Assembly: GCF_002866925.1 (NCBI RefSeq)
Contig: NZ_PKUQ01000031.1
Location: 186,001-250,000 of the forward strand
Source of the DNA: Cohaesibacter celericrescens
GTDB lineage: Bacteria; Pseudomonadota; Alphaproteobacteria; Rhizobiales; Cohaesibacteraceae
Direction: 5' to 3'
DNA: 64,000 nucleotides
The number at the start of each line of letters is the position of its first letter. The first letter of the stretch is position 1. Positions 1 to 9,326 of the stretch are shown here, piece by piece. Below the pieces are notes generated by a model. That model saw only the letters and a list, made by a program, of their open reading frames with translations, made no database searches and was not told where the DNA came from. The translations under genes were made by a program, and so were the position numbers.

Positions 1-309
1 TAGACCGTTCTCTCGTTATGATCTTATGTATCAGGGCCATCTGGACAAATCCATAGGGTTAGGCACCCAAAGTGGACGGGAAAAGCCTGTATCATTGTGA
101 TTTTTGATGTCTTTGTTGACGGAACACAAACAAATGCCGCGATACCTCCTATTATAACGGATACCCCGTGCCGTTTTGAAGCGCCCACACGACGATTGAA
201 AATCAGGCATTGATGATTACATTGGGTTCAACCTCTCGATCAACCGTCCTTATGGCGGTGATCTTTTTGGCTCGCACGGAGCGAGCGACAGAATGGAACA
301 TGTTTGAGA
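1..309. other. Non-coding region upstream of hslV
   Basis: No gene is supported in this leading stretch. The only frame open to the left edge on the minus strand starts near position 39 and has too few codons to judge. A TTGACG hexamer lies at 116-121 and AT-rich hexamers at 150-158, but their spacing does not make a convincing sigma-70 promoter. In rhizobia the gene on the far side of hslV is often hisB, divergently transcribed, and it would lie further left. A heat-shock promoter for hslV is expected here, but I could not identify one with confidence. Confidence 0.4.
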
Positions 310-870
310 ATGACAAATCAACAAAGCTTTCCCGGTTGGCGCGGAACAACCATTGTCACCGTTCGTAAAGGCAATAAGGTCGTTATTGCAGGCGACGGTC
401 AGGTTAGCCTTGGGCAAACCGTGATCAAGGGCAATGCCCGCAAGGTGCGCCCCTTAGGCAAAGGCAACGTGATAGCCGGTTTTGCCGGCGCGACGGCCGA
501 TGCCTTCACTTTGTTTGAGCGGCTGGAAGCCAAACTTGAGCAATATCCCGAACAGCTCACCCGTGCATGTGTCGACATGGCCAAAGACTGGCGTACAGAC
601 CGCTATTTGCGCAAGCTGGAAGCCATGATGATCGTGGCCGACAAGGACGTGTCTCTGGTCTTAACTGGCACTGGCGATGTACTGGAGCCAGAATATGGCG
701 TCACCGCCATCGGGTCGGGGGGTAATTATGCCCTCGCAGCTGCACGCGCGTTGATGGATACCGATATGGATGCCGAAGCAATTGCACGAAAAGCAATGGG
801 CATTGCTGCCGAGATTTGCGTCTATACCAATGACCATCTAACCGTGGAAGTGATTGATGATCAATCATGA
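310..870 (+). CDS. hslV: ATP-dependent protease proteolytic subunit HslV (ClpQ)
   Basis: HslV forms a double hexameric ring of N-terminal-nucleophile threonine proteases, which degrades unfolded proteins fed by the HslU ATPase in the cytoplasm. The conserved block TTIVTVRKG starts at about residue 13, so a short propeptide ending in Arg-Gly must be removed to expose the catalytic Thr; rhizobial HslV proteins also carry such an extension. The [10 protein letters not shown] and GNARKVR blocks are typical, and 186 residues is normal length. I prefer ATG at 310. A TTG at 304 in the same frame is possible, since GGAA at 295-298 could serve either. hslU lies one gene downstream. Confidence 0.96.
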   Translation: MTNQQSFPGWRGTTIVTVRKGNKVVIAGDGQVSLGQTVIKGNARKVRPLGKGNVIAGFAGATADAFTLFERLEAKLEQYPEQLTRACVDMAKDWRTDRYLRKLEAMMIVADKDVSLVLTGTGDVLEPEYGVTAIGSGGNYALAAARALMDTDMDAEAIARKAMGIAAEICVYTNDHLTVEVIDDQS

Positions 871-1951
871 ATTGCTACATCAAGCCAGCGAACGCGGTCT
901 GATTGATAAAGCCCAGATCGCGCCTTTGCTGGCCTTCCTGACCGGTGATGAGTCTGAACAGGCTCCGCATGCAGACCCCGAAGAGATGCATTTTGCGCGT
1001 GGGTTCCACGACATATTCATTTCCATCGGACTTGTTATCCTTTTTGCCGGTTACTTTTTTAGCGCCTCTTTGATCACCGACGATTCTCCTCTGCACTGGT
1101 TTGGAGTTTGCGCTGGTGCCATGACGGTCAGTTGGCTTCTGGCCGAATGGCTTTCGAAAAAACTGAGGCTTTCCTTACCGTCTATTCTGCTAACAGGTGC
1201 TTTTGTCACCTTTAGTACATTGGCAGCGGTCGGGTTGGTGACCTTTATCTTGGGCAGCACAAACCCCATCTGGGATTTGTCCAGTTCATATGATCATCCA
1301 GATATTACGTGGTTACAGATCACACCGTTTGTTTTTGGGCTTGTTGCAGGGTGGGGCTTTTACAAGCGTTTCAGCGTTCCTATTACGCCCGCTTTTCTGT
1401 CGCTTGTTGGCATCGGTCTGTTTTTGTATAGCATCGCTGTGATTGACACCGATTTGTTGGCCAATTATCTCAATCTGTGGCTAATGGCCATCGGAGTGGG
1501 TTGTCTTGTACTCGCCCTTTGGTTTGATATGCAAGATCCGCTGCGGCGAACCGTCAACAGCGACACTGCTTTCTGGCTGCATTTGGTTGCAGCTTCGTTG
1601 ATTGTACATTCCATTCTCTCCCTCTTTGTCGCTCAAAACCAAAGCACGGTAGCTGCAATTGCCACAATCGTGACGATTTTGGTGATTGGTCTGTTTGCGC
1701 TTGTGATCGACCGTCGTGCTCTGTTGGCATCTGCCATAGGCTATCTAGGATTTGCCATTGCGGCTTTGTTGGATCAGATCGATTTGGGTGACAAAGTCGG
1801 GTTATCCGTCACTCTTTTGGTGCTTGGCATTTTTGTTTTGATGCTGGGGTCGGGCTGGTCTTCCCTACGCGGATTGATCCTGCGCCCCTTTGCTAAGCGT
1901 GCCATTATGCGCCTGTTACCGCCAATTTCTCCGAAAGGATACTCCAAATGA
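857..1951 (+). CDS. Polytopic inner-membrane protein (DUF2157-like)
   Basis: This 364-residue protein has a short soluble N-terminus (a Glu-Arg-Gly-Leu-Ile block near residue 11, as in DUF2157 proteins) followed by about ten hydrophobic segments from residue 50 to 345. No catalytic motif is visible, and the function is unknown. It overlaps the end of hslV by 14 nt, and its stop overlaps the hslU start in an ATGA junction, so all three genes are probably co-transcribed and translationally coupled. A membrane gene between hslV and hslU suggests a stress-related role, but that is inference. TTG at 854 is an alternative start. Confidence 0.8.
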   Translation: MINHELLHQASERGLIDKAQIAPLLAFLTGDESEQAPHADPEEMHFARGFHDIFISIGLVILFAGYFFSASLITDDSPLHWFGVCAGAMTVSWLLAEWLSKKLRLSLPSILLTGAFVTFSTLAAVGLVTFILGSTNPIWDLSSSYDHPDITWLQITPFVFGLVAGWGFYKRFSVPITPAFLSLVGIGLFLYSIAVIDTDLLANYLNLWLMAIGVGCLVLALWFDMQDPLRRTVNSDTAFWLHLVAASLIVHSILSLFVAQNQSTVAAIATIVTILVIGLFALVIDRRALLASAIGYLGFAIAALLDQIDLGDKVGLSVTLLVLGIFVLMLGSGWSSLRGLILRPFAKRAIMRLLPPISPKGYSK

Positions 1952-3255
1952 CCAATTTTTCACCTCGTGAGATCGTTTCCGAGCTTGATCGTTTTATTGT
2001 TGGCCAAAAAGATGCCAAACGTGCGGTTGCCATTGCGCTGCGCAACCGTTGGCGGCGGCAACAGCTAGATGACGACCTCAGGGAAGAAGTCCTGCCGAAA
2101 AATATTTTGATGATCGGCCCCACGGGCGTCGGCAAGACCGAAATCTCTCGTCGCCTTGCCAAACTTGCCAATGCGCCCTTCATTAAAATCGAGGCAACCA
2201 AATTCACCGAAGTGGGGTATGTTGGGCGTGATGTTGAGCAGATCGTCCGTGATCTGATCGAAACAGGCATTGCACTCACCCGTGAGACCCGTCGTAAAGA
2301 TGTGCGCACCAAAGCACATGCCGCCGCCGAAGAACGGGTCCTTGATGCGCTCGTCGGTCCCGGAGCAGGTTCTGCAACGCGCGAAAGCTTTCGCAAAAAA
2401 CTGCGGGGCGGGTTGCTGGACGACAAGGAAATCGAAGTCGAAGTGGCCGACAACACATCCCCTATGTCGAATTTTGAAGTGCCTGGTATGCCAGGCGGAT
2501 CGATGGGTGTGATGAACCTATCCGATATGTTTGGCAAGGCCTTTGGTGGCCGCACCAAACAGCGCAAAATCCAGGTTAAAGACTCCTATGCTCTTCTTAT
2601 CGATGAAGAATCAGACAAGCTTTTGGATGAAGATAAAATCATTTCGGAAGCGATATCATTGGTTGAGAATAACGGAATTGTCTTCCTTGATGAAATCGAC
2701 AAAATTTGTGCCAGCGAAGGGCGGGGCGGGGCAGATGTCTCACGCGAGGGCGTACAGCGCGACTTGCTGCCGTTGATCGAGGGCACCACGGTGACCACAA
2801 AATATGGCCCAATCAAAACCGACCATATTTTGTTTATAGCTTCTGGTGCTTTTCATGTGGCCAAGCCGTCTGACCTGTTGCCTGAACTACAGGGTCGTTT
2901 GCCTATTCGTGTGGAGTTGCGCGCTCTGACGCGGGAAGATTTCCGTGCCATCCTGAAAGAAACCGAAGCCAATCTGCCCAAACAATATTCGGCCTTGCTG
3001 GCGACTGAAGAGGTGACCCTAACCTTCACTGACGATGCCATCGACACCATCGCGGATATCGCCGTAGAGCTAAACAGCTCGGTAGAAAATATCGGCGCGC
3101 GTCGTTTACAGACGGTGATGGAAAAAATTCTTGAAGACATTTCCTTTGATGCTCCAGACAAACCCGGAGCGGCCATTGAAATTACCGGTGATTTTGTCAA
3201 TGAACATGTCGGTGAACTGGCCAAGAATATCGATCTAAGCCGCTATATCCTGTAA
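1948..3255 (+). CDS. hslU: ATP-dependent protease ATPase subunit HslU (ClpY)
   Basis: HslU is the AAA+ unfoldase that docks on HslV and threads substrates into it. Walker A, GPTGVGKT, is at residues 57-64 and Walker B, IVFLDEID, at 244-251. The I-domain lies between them (about 110-230). The C-terminus ends Ser-Arg-Tyr-Ile-Leu, the tail that inserts into HslV pockets and activates it. At 435 residues it is full length. An AAAGGA ribosome-binding site precedes ATG 1948, and the start overlaps the preceding stop by 4 nt. Confidence 0.98.
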   Translation: MTNFSPREIVSELDRFIVGQKDAKRAVAIALRNRWRRQQLDDDLREEVLPKNILMIGPTGVGKTEISRRLAKLANAPFIKIEATKFTEVGYVGRDVEQIVRDLIETGIALTRETRRKDVRTKAHAAAEERVLDALVGPGAGSATRESFRKKLRGGLLDDKEIEVEVADNTSPMSNFEVPGMPGGSMGVMNLSDMFGKAFGGRTKQRKIQVKDSYALLIDEESDKLLDEDKIISEAISLVENNGIVFLDEIDKICASEGRGGADVSREGVQRDLLPLIEGTTVTTKYGPIKTDHILFIASGAFHVAKPSDLLPELQGRLPIRVELRALTREDFRAILKETEANLPKQYSALLATEEVTLTFTDDAIDTIADIAVELNSSVENIGARRLQTVMEKILEDISFDAPDKPGAAIEITGDFVNEHVGELAKNIDLSRYIL

Positions 3256-3257
3256 AA

Positions 3258-3659
3258 TCAGGTTTGATCCCGAAGGTCTGGGCTTCCCAGACCTTTGTCC
3301 CGAGACGAAGCCGCGCGCAATTGCAGAATTAACGCTTCGAGACTATCGACCGACAGTTGATCAATACGATCAGCCAACAGGTTGGCCAACTCTGTTGCGT
3401 GCGGGTCTAGCCCTGCGGTCCTAATGGTAGGGTTAGGGTCGGAAATTTCAGCCAGCCGTTGCAGTTCTTCTGCTTCATCCCAAATGACATTAAAATAGGC
3501 GATGATGCGCTGAATCAGAAACCAGGTTGGCTTGCCGCGCTTGCCATGTTCAAGGGCTGAGAGATAGGCGCTGGAGACATCAAGGCGTTCGGCCATTTCC
3601 TTTAGAGAGATTTTGCGTTGCAGACGCATCCGCCGCAGTTTCGCACCAAAAGGTGTCAT
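3258..3659 (-). CDS. XRE-family helix-turn-helix regulator
   Basis: This is a 133-residue DNA-binding protein with an N-terminal XRE/Cro-type helix-turn-helix (about residues 5-60). The pattern SLKEMAERLDVSSAYLSALE is the classic turn and recognition helix. The C-terminal half is helical with no recognised ligand domain. It is the last gene of a leftward series after the Tim44, MltA and Smr genes and lies 50 nt after the Smr stop. Homologues in this spot next to hslU are common in rhizobia; the target is unknown. Confidence 0.85.
   Translation of the reverse strand: MTPFGAKLRRMRLQRKISLKEMAERLDVSSAYLSALEHGKRGKPTWFLIQRIIAYFNVIWDEAEELQRLAEISDPNPTIRTAGLDPHATELANLLADRIDQLSVDSLEALILQLRAASSRDKGLGSPDLRDQT
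3273..3295 (+). terminator. Hairpin at the hslU/XRE convergent junction
   Basis: A perfect 10-bp stem (AAGGTCTGGG with CCCAGACCTT) encloses a 3-nt loop just after the hslU stop. It lies inside the last codons of the convergent XRE gene. Only a short T run follows, so it may terminate weakly or mainly block RNA decay. Confidence 0.5.
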
Positions 3660-3709
3660 GGCTCCATTCCTATGGGTCGGGCCTCTGATCGGCCTTAAGA
3701 TCTGGACAT

Positions 3710-4336
3710 CTATTTTAATTTGTTACGACTTCTCAAACGGATATGCAAGGCACCACCACCACCCAACGTTGGGTGTGCTTCTTCAAAACCTACAATAATC
3801 GAGCGAATTTCAGGCTCTGACAACCACTTGGGCACGACCCGCCGCAAGATGCCCTTTTCTGGCCCGATGGTGTAGGTCTCGGTCTCACCACGACTGCCTT
3901 TACCGGTGATTACCAACACATGTTTGCAGCCATTGGTATGGCAACTGCGCAAAAAACCAAACAAAGCCCCATGGGCTTCCCTTTGTGTCATACCGTGCAG
4001 GTCAAGACGGGCATCAATAAACCCACGCCCTTGTACGATGCGTTTTTTCTCTTTGCGATCAAGGCTGTTCAATGGTGGTGCCTTGCCCGATTTTGGCCGA
4101 TCATTGCCGGCAATGCCTGCTTGTCGCAGTGCCTCCAGCTCTGCACCGCTAGCCCGTCGTCGCTGAACCGGATGTTGCGGATCGGGCTGGTTGTCTGGAT
4201 TTGTTTTTTTAGGCTGATCAAAGCCTTCAATCAACGCTTTCAGTTCGGCAGATTTGCCTTCCATTGGCGACACAGTACGGGCCACCAATTGCCATAATTT
4301 GGCATCCTTGCGACTGATAAGCGGTTTTTTAGCCAC
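3710..4336 (-). CDS. Smr-domain protein (Smr/MutS2 C-terminal family)
   Basis: This 208-residue protein has a basic, low-complexity N-terminal half and a C-terminal Smr domain. The two signature motifs are present: LDLHG at residues 111-115 and ITGKG at 143-147. Smr domains in MutS2 and YdaL-type proteins bind or nick nucleic acid, including RNA on stalled ribosomes, so a role in nucleic-acid cleavage is likely, though the substrate is not known. It starts 2 nt after the mltA stop, so the two are almost certainly co-transcribed. Confidence 0.9.
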   Translation of the reverse strand: MAKKPLISRKDAKLWQLVARTVSPMEGKSAELKALIEGFDQPKKTNPDNQPDPQHPVQRRRASGAELEALRQAGIAGNDRPKSGKAPPLNSLDRKEKKRIVQGRGFIDARLDLHGMTQREAHGALFGFLRSCHTNGCKHVLVITGKGSRGETETYTIGPEKGILRRVVPKWLSEPEIRSIIVGFEEAHPTLGGGGALHIRLRSRNKLK

Positions 4337-4338
4337 GG

Positions 4339-5454
4339 TTAGGACCCTTCCGCATTCTCAGTGCGTTTGATAGGCATCAGGCAAAAGAAGGCCGTCTGTT
4401 GTTGAAGTCTGCCTGCAAGCTGTCCAGCTTGGGCGCCTGTGCCGACAAACAAATCACCACGAGCCGCGCCTGTGATAGCAGAACCGGTGTCATGGGCAAA
4501 GACTAGTTGATTGAACGGGGTCTGCTCATTTTCGCCCGATGGCAGATTGGTCTGCAGCCAAAAGGGCAAACCGAATGTATGGCGATGGCGATCAACTGCC
4601 ATGCTGCGCATCGCAACAAGCGGTATGCCAGCCGCCGCAACGGGGCCCTGATCGGGGTCTTGCACCAGCTTGTTGCCGTCAGATTGCACTTGCTTGAAGA
4701 AAATATAGGAAGGATTCTCGGCCAACAACTTGGAGCCGGCGTCGCCCAGTGCTTTGATATAAGCCATCAAGCCATCCATTGTGATGGTATCAGCGGAGAA
4801 AATACCTTTTTTAATCAGTATCTTGCCAAGAGACTGATAGGGGTGACCAGACTTACCATCAAAAGCGACACGCAGGATTGTTTCATCTTCCAGTACAATC
4901 CTCGCAGACCCCTGAATATGAATGATATAGACATCCAGAGGATCTTTCAGCCATACCAACTCAAGACCCAAACCATCAAGGCCACCAGCCATTATTTCAC
5001 TACGGCTTAGGTGAAAAGCAAGGCCTTGCTCGGTTTCGCGAGCAAAACTGGTCTCTTTGGTGAAGCCTGCTGCCAGCGCTTGTTTGCTTGAAATAGGAAT
5101 CAGATCGCCAGGGCGTTTGTACAGCGGGTGACAAAAGTCTGCATCCGGCGTGCGGCGACCTTCAAATTGCGGTTGGTAATAGCCCGTTAAAAGCCCATGC
5201 TGTTGCAATTGATAAGGTTGAAAGTTGTCTTCAAAAAAGCAGCGCGCTTGCTGTGCATTTAGGTCTTGTGAGCAATCGAACGCCTTTTGCGCGATCAAGA
5301 GTAAGTCTTGAGCTCGAGCGCTCTTCTCACGAGAGGTCGGAGGACTTTGTAACAAATAGGATGAGGAATGACGAAAGGCGGCAAATGCCGCCTTATGGTC
5401 TTCTTCATCCCAACCTTCAAGCTCTGTAAAGCCCGTTTTTATAAGACCCGCCAT
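4339..5454 (-). CDS. mltA: Membrane-bound lytic murein transglycosylase A (MltA)
   Basis: MltA cleaves peptidoglycan glycan strands to give 1,6-anhydromuramyl ends. The GYYQP motif is at residues 91-95. The catalytic region has the HDTGSAI block with the acid Asp322, followed by GDLFVGTG at 333-340 (the 3D domain). The length of 371 residues fits the family. No lipoprotein signal is visible at the N-terminus, which is also true of many rhizobial homologues, so export must rely on another signal or on an unseen upstream start. It is followed directly by the Smr gene. Confidence 0.94.
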   Translation of the reverse strand: MAGLIKTGFTELEGWDEEDHKAAFAAFRHSSSYLLQSPPTSREKSARAQDLLLIAQKAFDCSQDLNAQQARCFFEDNFQPYQLQQHGLLTGYYQPQFEGRRTPDADFCHPLYKRPGDLIPISSKQALAAGFTKETSFARETEQGLAFHLSRSEIMAGGLDGLGLELVWLKDPLDVYIIHIQGSARIVLEDETILRVAFDGKSGHPYQSLGKILIKKGIFSADTITMDGLMAYIKALGDAGSKLLAENPSYIFFKQVQSDGNKLVQDPDQGPVAAAGIPLVAMRSMAVDRHRHTFGLPFWLQTNLPSGENEQTPFNQLVFAHDTGSAITGAARGDLFVGTGAQAGQLAGRLQQQTAFFCLMPIKRTENAEGS

Positions 5455-5496
5455 TCGGTTGAGCCACTCCTATGGATGAGTCACGCGACTCCTTGC

Positions 5497-5523
5497 TGTG
5501 CTGCTTTACCAAAAAGCAGCACA
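5497..5523 (-). terminator. Hairpin between the Tim44-domain gene and mltA
   Basis: A perfect 11-bp inverted repeat (TGTGCTGCTTT with AAAGCAGCACA, 5-nt loop) lies in the 103-nt gap between these leftward genes. It lacks a clear T run, so it could be a weak attenuator or an RNA-stability element and not a full terminator. Confidence 0.35.
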
Positions 5524-5557
5524 GGATGTAACAATCGCTTGGATGCCGACAAAGGCT

Positions 5558-6280
5558 TTATTGCGCCGATTCGGTGCCAATCAATTTCCAATTTGGATTG
5601 CGGCTGTTGACATCGCGGCTGAATGTCCAGATGTCAGTCACCTCTTCAACGGCATTCGGATCACCCTCAATGACATGCCCAATCTCGTCTTTTGTGCAAG
5701 ACGTGATAGACGATACAAAGCGCACTGTGATCTGTGCGTCGCCACCGGCGACTTCCGCTTCGATAATGGAGGATTTATTGATACCGATGAAGGTGAAGTC
5801 AACACGCAATTTTTGTGCTTCACGTTCATCCAATGCAGCGGTAAAGCCAGCAAAGACGTCCGCAGCCAACAGCTTTTTCAGCGTTTTTCTGTCGCCGTGA
5901 GCATAAGCCGTGACAATCATTTCATAGGCGGCACGCGCACCAGAAACAAACTCTTTGGGGTCAAAGCTTTTATCGACGGCCATCAGCTGGCTCAAAACGG
6001 CATTGAGGGATGATCCTTCTGGCGCGATTTTTTCAAGCTGTTTGCTTTTTGCTTCGGCTTCCATTGCTTCAGACTCGGCCCGACCGGGAAGAGAAATAAC
6101 ATTGTCCCCTATGTCGTCAGCCCCAGGAGCATGACCCTCGTGGCCCTTATCCTTATCTGCATAGGGATCATAAGGCTCCTGTTCGTTGCCTGTTCTGGTT
6201 CCCAACACATCGCGCAAGCGCATGAAAAGAACGACTGCGATAACAAGGAAAATAATCGTAGTGACATCGAAATCGAACAT
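5558..6280 (-). CDS. Tim44/TimA-family membrane-anchored protein
   Basis: This 240-residue protein has one N-terminal membrane segment (about residues 7-22), an acidic linker, and a C-terminal Tim44-like domain (about 100-235) ending in the usual Trp-rich block with NPNWKLI. The mitochondrial relative links the import channel to Hsp70; bacterial TimA proteins bind the membrane, and their role is less clear. It heads the leftward Tim44-mltA-Smr-XRE series. It is divergent from the FxsA-like gene across a 151-nt region. Confidence 0.9.
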   Translation of the reverse strand: MFDFDVTTIIFLVIAVVLFMRLRDVLGTRTGNEQEPYDPYADKDKGHEGHAPGADDIGDNVISLPGRAESEAMEAEAKSKQLEKIAPEGSSLNAVLSQLMAVDKSFDPKEFVSGARAAYEMIVTAYAHGDRKTLKKLLAADVFAGFTAALDEREAQKLRVDFTFIGINKSSIIEAEVAGGDAQITVRFVSSITSCTKDEIGHVIEGDPNAVEEVTDIWTFSRDVNSRNPNWKLIGTESAQ

Positions 6281-6431
6281 GTATTTTGCCTAGGTCCGTT
6301 TGTTTTTTGCAGAAAAGGCCTGCAAGTTTCATATTTCTTTCTATATGTAGGGGAGGGTTGGTCGCAAATCCAGAAATGAAGCCGTCAGACCCCTAAAAAA
6401 AACAGGCTTTTGAGGAGAATCCGTAAAAACC

Positions 6432-7049
6432 ATGCGAAAATCGCTCTTCCCCTTTGTTCCATTCTTGTTATTGATCGTTCCAATTCTCGAAATTGGCGTC
6501 TTTATTATCCTTGGCGGACAAATTGGGGTCATCAATACGCTTCTCGGTATCGTGCTGACGGCCTTCATTGGAACCATACTTTTGCGCCAACAGGGTTTTG
6601 CTTTGCTTGGACAAGCGCAAAATCAAATGAATAACGGCAATATTCCCGGTCGTGAACTGGCCCATGGTGTCATGCTGTTGGCGGCTGGGCTTCTTTTGCT
6701 CACCCCGGGTTTTGTAACCGATACATTTGGTTTTCTTCTTTTGGTGCCAGCCATACGAAGCGGGATTTTTTCCTTCTTCAAAAGCCGCATGACACTGACA
6801 GGCATGCACAGCCAAGCAACCGGGTTTTCCTCCGATCCATTCGGCGGGACAAAAGGCACTTATTACGAAAGCTACACCTACTCAACAGACAATGCCAAAG
6901 GGGCGGGGGCACGATACCCTAATCAGCCTGTGGATCCATCGATCATTGATCTTGATGAAGAAGATTTCAATGAAGTAGCAGATCGTGATGCCATTGAAGC
7001 GCGCCCCGCGAGCGAAAATGACAAAAAATCTCCTTGGGGGAAACCCTAA
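6432..7049 (+). CDS. FxsA-family membrane protein
   Basis: FxsA proteins are small cytoplasmic-membrane proteins; the E. coli member relieves phage T7 exclusion by F plasmids. Here the first 115 residues hold about four hydrophobic segments with the family motif LTPGFVTD near residue 95. A longer hydrophilic, acidic C-terminal tail (residues 120-205) follows. The start ATG 6432 is preceded by GAGGAGA at 6411-6417. Function in this organism is unknown. It sits before secB, as in other rhizobia. Confidence 0.88.
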   Translation: MRKSLFPFVPFLLLIVPILEIGVFIILGGQIGVINTLLGIVLTAFIGTILLRQQGFALLGQAQNQMNNGNIPGRELAHGVMLLAAGLLLLTPGFVTDTFGFLLLVPAIRSGIFSFFKSRMTLTGMHSQATGFSSDPFGGTKGTYYESYTYSTDNAKGAGARYPNQPVDPSIIDLDEEDFNEVADRDAIEARPASENDKKSPWGKP

Positions 7050-7238
7050 GCCAGATTCGGTTCCAGATAGGCCCGTGCGGTTTTGGTTGCATAAACGTGG
7101 GCAAACCCGCCCAAATACCGATGCTATTGATGTGGCCTCCTTGTTTCAAACGGCCTGTCATGCTAGGCGCATATTAGCCATGGGTTTCTTTTAGAGATCC
7201 CCAAGTGTTTTAAACTCAAGATATCAGGAAATAGTTTT

Positions 7239-7736
7239 ATGAGCGACGCACAAGAAAATGGCGCAGCCGAAGGTCAAGAGCCACAAGTCCCTGGCCTGCG
7301 TATTCTGGCGCAATATATCAAGGATCTGTCATTCGAGAATCCAAACGCTCCAGATTCCCTGCGTCCTCGCGAGAATGCTCCGGAAATCAATGTACAGATC
7401 AATGTCAACGCTGCTCCTCTGTCCGAGAATGAGTTCGAAGCTGAATTGACGCTGAACGCAACTGCAATGGACGGAGAAAACACTCTGTTCAACGTCGAGC
7501 TGCTCTATGCAGGCATCTTCTCCATTTCAAACGTACCGCAGGAACAGCTGCATCCGTTTGTTATGATCGAATGCCCACGGATGCTGTTCCCGTTCGCTCG
7601 TCAGATCATTTCCGATGCGACGATGCGAGGTGGATTCCCTCCACTGAATGTCGATCCAATCGATTTTGCACAGCTCTATCGTCAACGTATGATGGAACTG
7701 GCAGCCCAAGAGCAAGCCAATCAGACCCAACAGTAA
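7239..7736 (+). CDS. secB: Protein-export chaperone SecB
   Basis: SecB is a cytoplasmic tetrameric chaperone that keeps preproteins unfolded and hands them to SecA. The family core is clear: [19 protein letters not shown] near the N-terminus, the INVNAA strand, and the [15 protein letters not shown] block near residues 110-125. The length of 165 residues is usual for alphaproteobacteria. A good hairpin terminator follows. Confidence 0.97.
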   Translation: MSDAQENGAAEGQEPQVPGLRILAQYIKDLSFENPNAPDSLRPRENAPEINVQINVNAAPLSENEFEAELTLNATAMDGENTLFNVELLYAGIFSISNVPQEQLHPFVMIECPRMLFPFARQIISDATMRGGFPPLNVDPIDFAQLYRQRMMELAAQEQANQTQQ

Positions 7737-7757
7737 AATGTTGTGAAAGAAACTATT

Positions 7758-7788
7758 TAAAAAGCCGGCTGAAATCAGTCGGCTTTTT
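7758..7788 (+). terminator. Intrinsic terminator of secB
   Basis: An AAAAGCCG..CTGA / TCAG..CGGCTTTT stem with one internal mismatch ends in a T run about 20 nt after the secB stop. Confidence 0.75.
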
Positions 7789-7833
7789 ATTTGCCTAAAG
7801 GAAGCACGCGGTCAATATATCGTGAAAAATGGA

Positions 7834-7849
7834 CGTTTCACGTGAATCC
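7834..7849 (+). promoter_or_regulatory. parS-like ParB-binding site
   Basis: The core GTTTCACGTGAATC matches the bacterial parS consensus TGTTTCACGTGAAACA at 13 of 16 positions. It lies in the gap between secB and dnaQ, on the opposite side of the candidate origin from parAB. The GAATC at its 3' edge is a GANTC methylation site. Confidence 0.7.
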
Positions 7850-7925
7850 ATACAGCCTCTATCTTGGTGATAGAGATGGTTACGACGCTTTTAGGTGTTC
7901 GCCTTCTGATTTTCCAAAAGACAAG

Positions 7926-8666
7926 CTATTCGTTTAAATCTGATGCTTCTCTGGGCAGATAGCGCGACCACAAGCTCTCACCTTTGATTTCCTTTAAGAA
8001 AGTCAAATGCGCCTCAATATTATCTTGGGATAGACGGGAGGGTAGGGGTGTTGGTCGCTGTTTTGCAGCGGCCCGCTGGCGTTTTCCGCCATCAGATCCA
8101 TCCTGGCTAGATCCATCCTCTTCTTCCCCTGCAAGAAGCAGACTAGTTTGCCTACCGCCGATCAGTTCAAGATAAACATCTGCGAGAATTTCACTATCAA
8201 GAAGCGCACCGTGCAAGGTGCGTTTGCCATTGTCGATATTAAAACGGTTGCAAAGCGCATCGAGGCTGTTGGGCCCCGCCGGAAATTTCAAACGGGCCAT
8301 CGCCAAGGTATCAATGACATATTGATCATCGATTTTGCCAAATCCAGCCTTCTCCAACTCCCAATTGAGGAATTTCACATCAAAGGATGCATTGTGCGCG
8401 ATTATCGGCGTGTCCTTGATGAACTCTTGAAAACTTTGCGCAATTTCAGAAAATTTCGGTTTGTCTGACAGAAATTCTTCTGAAAGGCCGTGCACTTTGA
8501 AAGCCCCTTCGGGCATATCACGCTCAGGATTGATATAGACGTGGAAAGTCTCACCGCTGGGCAAGTGATTAATCAGCTCGACACAGCCAATTTCCACCAC
8601 TCTATCGCCCGAAAATGGGTCAAACCCGGTGGTTTCTGTATCGAAGGTAATCTCTCGCAGCGCCAT
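7926..8666 (-). CDS. dnaQ: DNA polymerase III epsilon subunit (3'-5' proofreading exonuclease)
   Basis: DnaQ is the proofreading subunit of the replicative polymerase core. The DEDDh active site is complete: Asp9 and Glu11 in DTETTG, Asp96 in HNASFD, His152 and Asp157 in LHGALLDSE. Residues 1-170 form the exonuclease domain. A charged linker (about 178-205) leads to the C-terminal segment that binds the alpha subunit. It lies 51 nt downstream of coaE in a leftward run. Confidence 0.96.
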   Translation of the reverse strand: MALREITFDTETTGFDPFSGDRVVEIGCVELINHLPSGETFHVYINPERDMPEGAFKVHGLSEEFLSDKPKFSEIAQSFQEFIKDTPIIAHNASFDVKFLNWELEKAGFGKIDDQYVIDTLAMARLKFPAGPNSLDALCNRFNIDNGKRTLHGALLDSEILADVYLELIGGRQTSLLLAGEEEDGSSQDGSDGGKRQRAAAKQRPTPLPSRLSQDNIEAHLTFLKEIKGESLWSRYLPREASDLNE

Positions 8667-8717
8667 TGAAATTCTCTTTTTGAAATGGGATCAAATCAGT
8701 TTGGTAAGTATGGTCTA

Positions 8718-9317
8718 TCAGGCGTCCGCTGCCAATCGGCTTTTGATGGTGGCCAGGATGCTGTCCACCTGTGCTTGTGCCGCTTCCAAGCCTTGGCCAG
8801 TGTCGACAATAAAATCTGCGCGGTGGCGTTTCTCTGCATCAGGCATTTGCCTTGCTTTGATCGCTGCAAATTTGTCTTCGGTCATACCATCACGCGCCAA
8901 AACCCGCTGTCTTTGAATATCTTCAGGGGCCGATACGACGACAATAACATCAACCCGATCTTCTGCACCTGTCTCAAACAACAACGGAATGTCCAGCACC
9001 ACGATTTGTGAGCCGTCCAATTTTGCCATTTCGAAAAATTCTTTTTCTTCTTCACGCACCAAGGGATGAATGATGGCCTCAAGCCGCTTCATAGCCTCCG
9101 GTTTGCCAATCACATGCTTAGACAAAGCCGCACGATCAACGCCTTGAGGGCTAGTTGTTCCGGGAAAGGCCTCTTCAATCAACGGTGCAGCGCGCTCTGA
9201 ATAAAGCCGATGCACGGTAGCGTCGGCATCGTGAAGGGGACAACCTCGTGCGACAAACATTTGGCCGGTGGTTGTTTTGCCCATGCCTATTGAGCCAGTG
9301 AGACCAATCTTGATCAT
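8718..9317 (-). CDS. coaE: Dephospho-CoA kinase
   Basis: CoaE phosphorylates the 3'-hydroxyl of dephospho-CoA in the last step of coenzyme A synthesis. The P-loop GSIGMGKT is at residues 8-15, followed by the conserved HDAD block and the VLDIPLLFE block near residue 105. The length of 199 residues is typical. It starts 9 nt after the aroE stop, so it is in the same transcript. Confidence 0.96.
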   Translation of the reverse strand: MIKIGLTGSIGMGKTTTGQMFVARGCPLHDADATVHRLYSERAAPLIEEAFPGTTSPQGVDRAALSKHVIGKPEAMKRLEAIIHPLVREEEKEFFEMAKLDGSQIVVLDIPLLFETGAEDRVDVIVVVSAPEDIQRQRVLARDGMTEDKFAAIKARQMPDAEKRHRADFIVDTGQGLEAAQAQVDSILATIKSRLAADA

Positions 9318-9326
9318 CTCAAATTC

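Noticed and set aside
1-120. Start of a divergent hisB at the left edge
   Set aside because: The short minus-strand frame at the edge does not read like HisB and has no ribosome-binding site.
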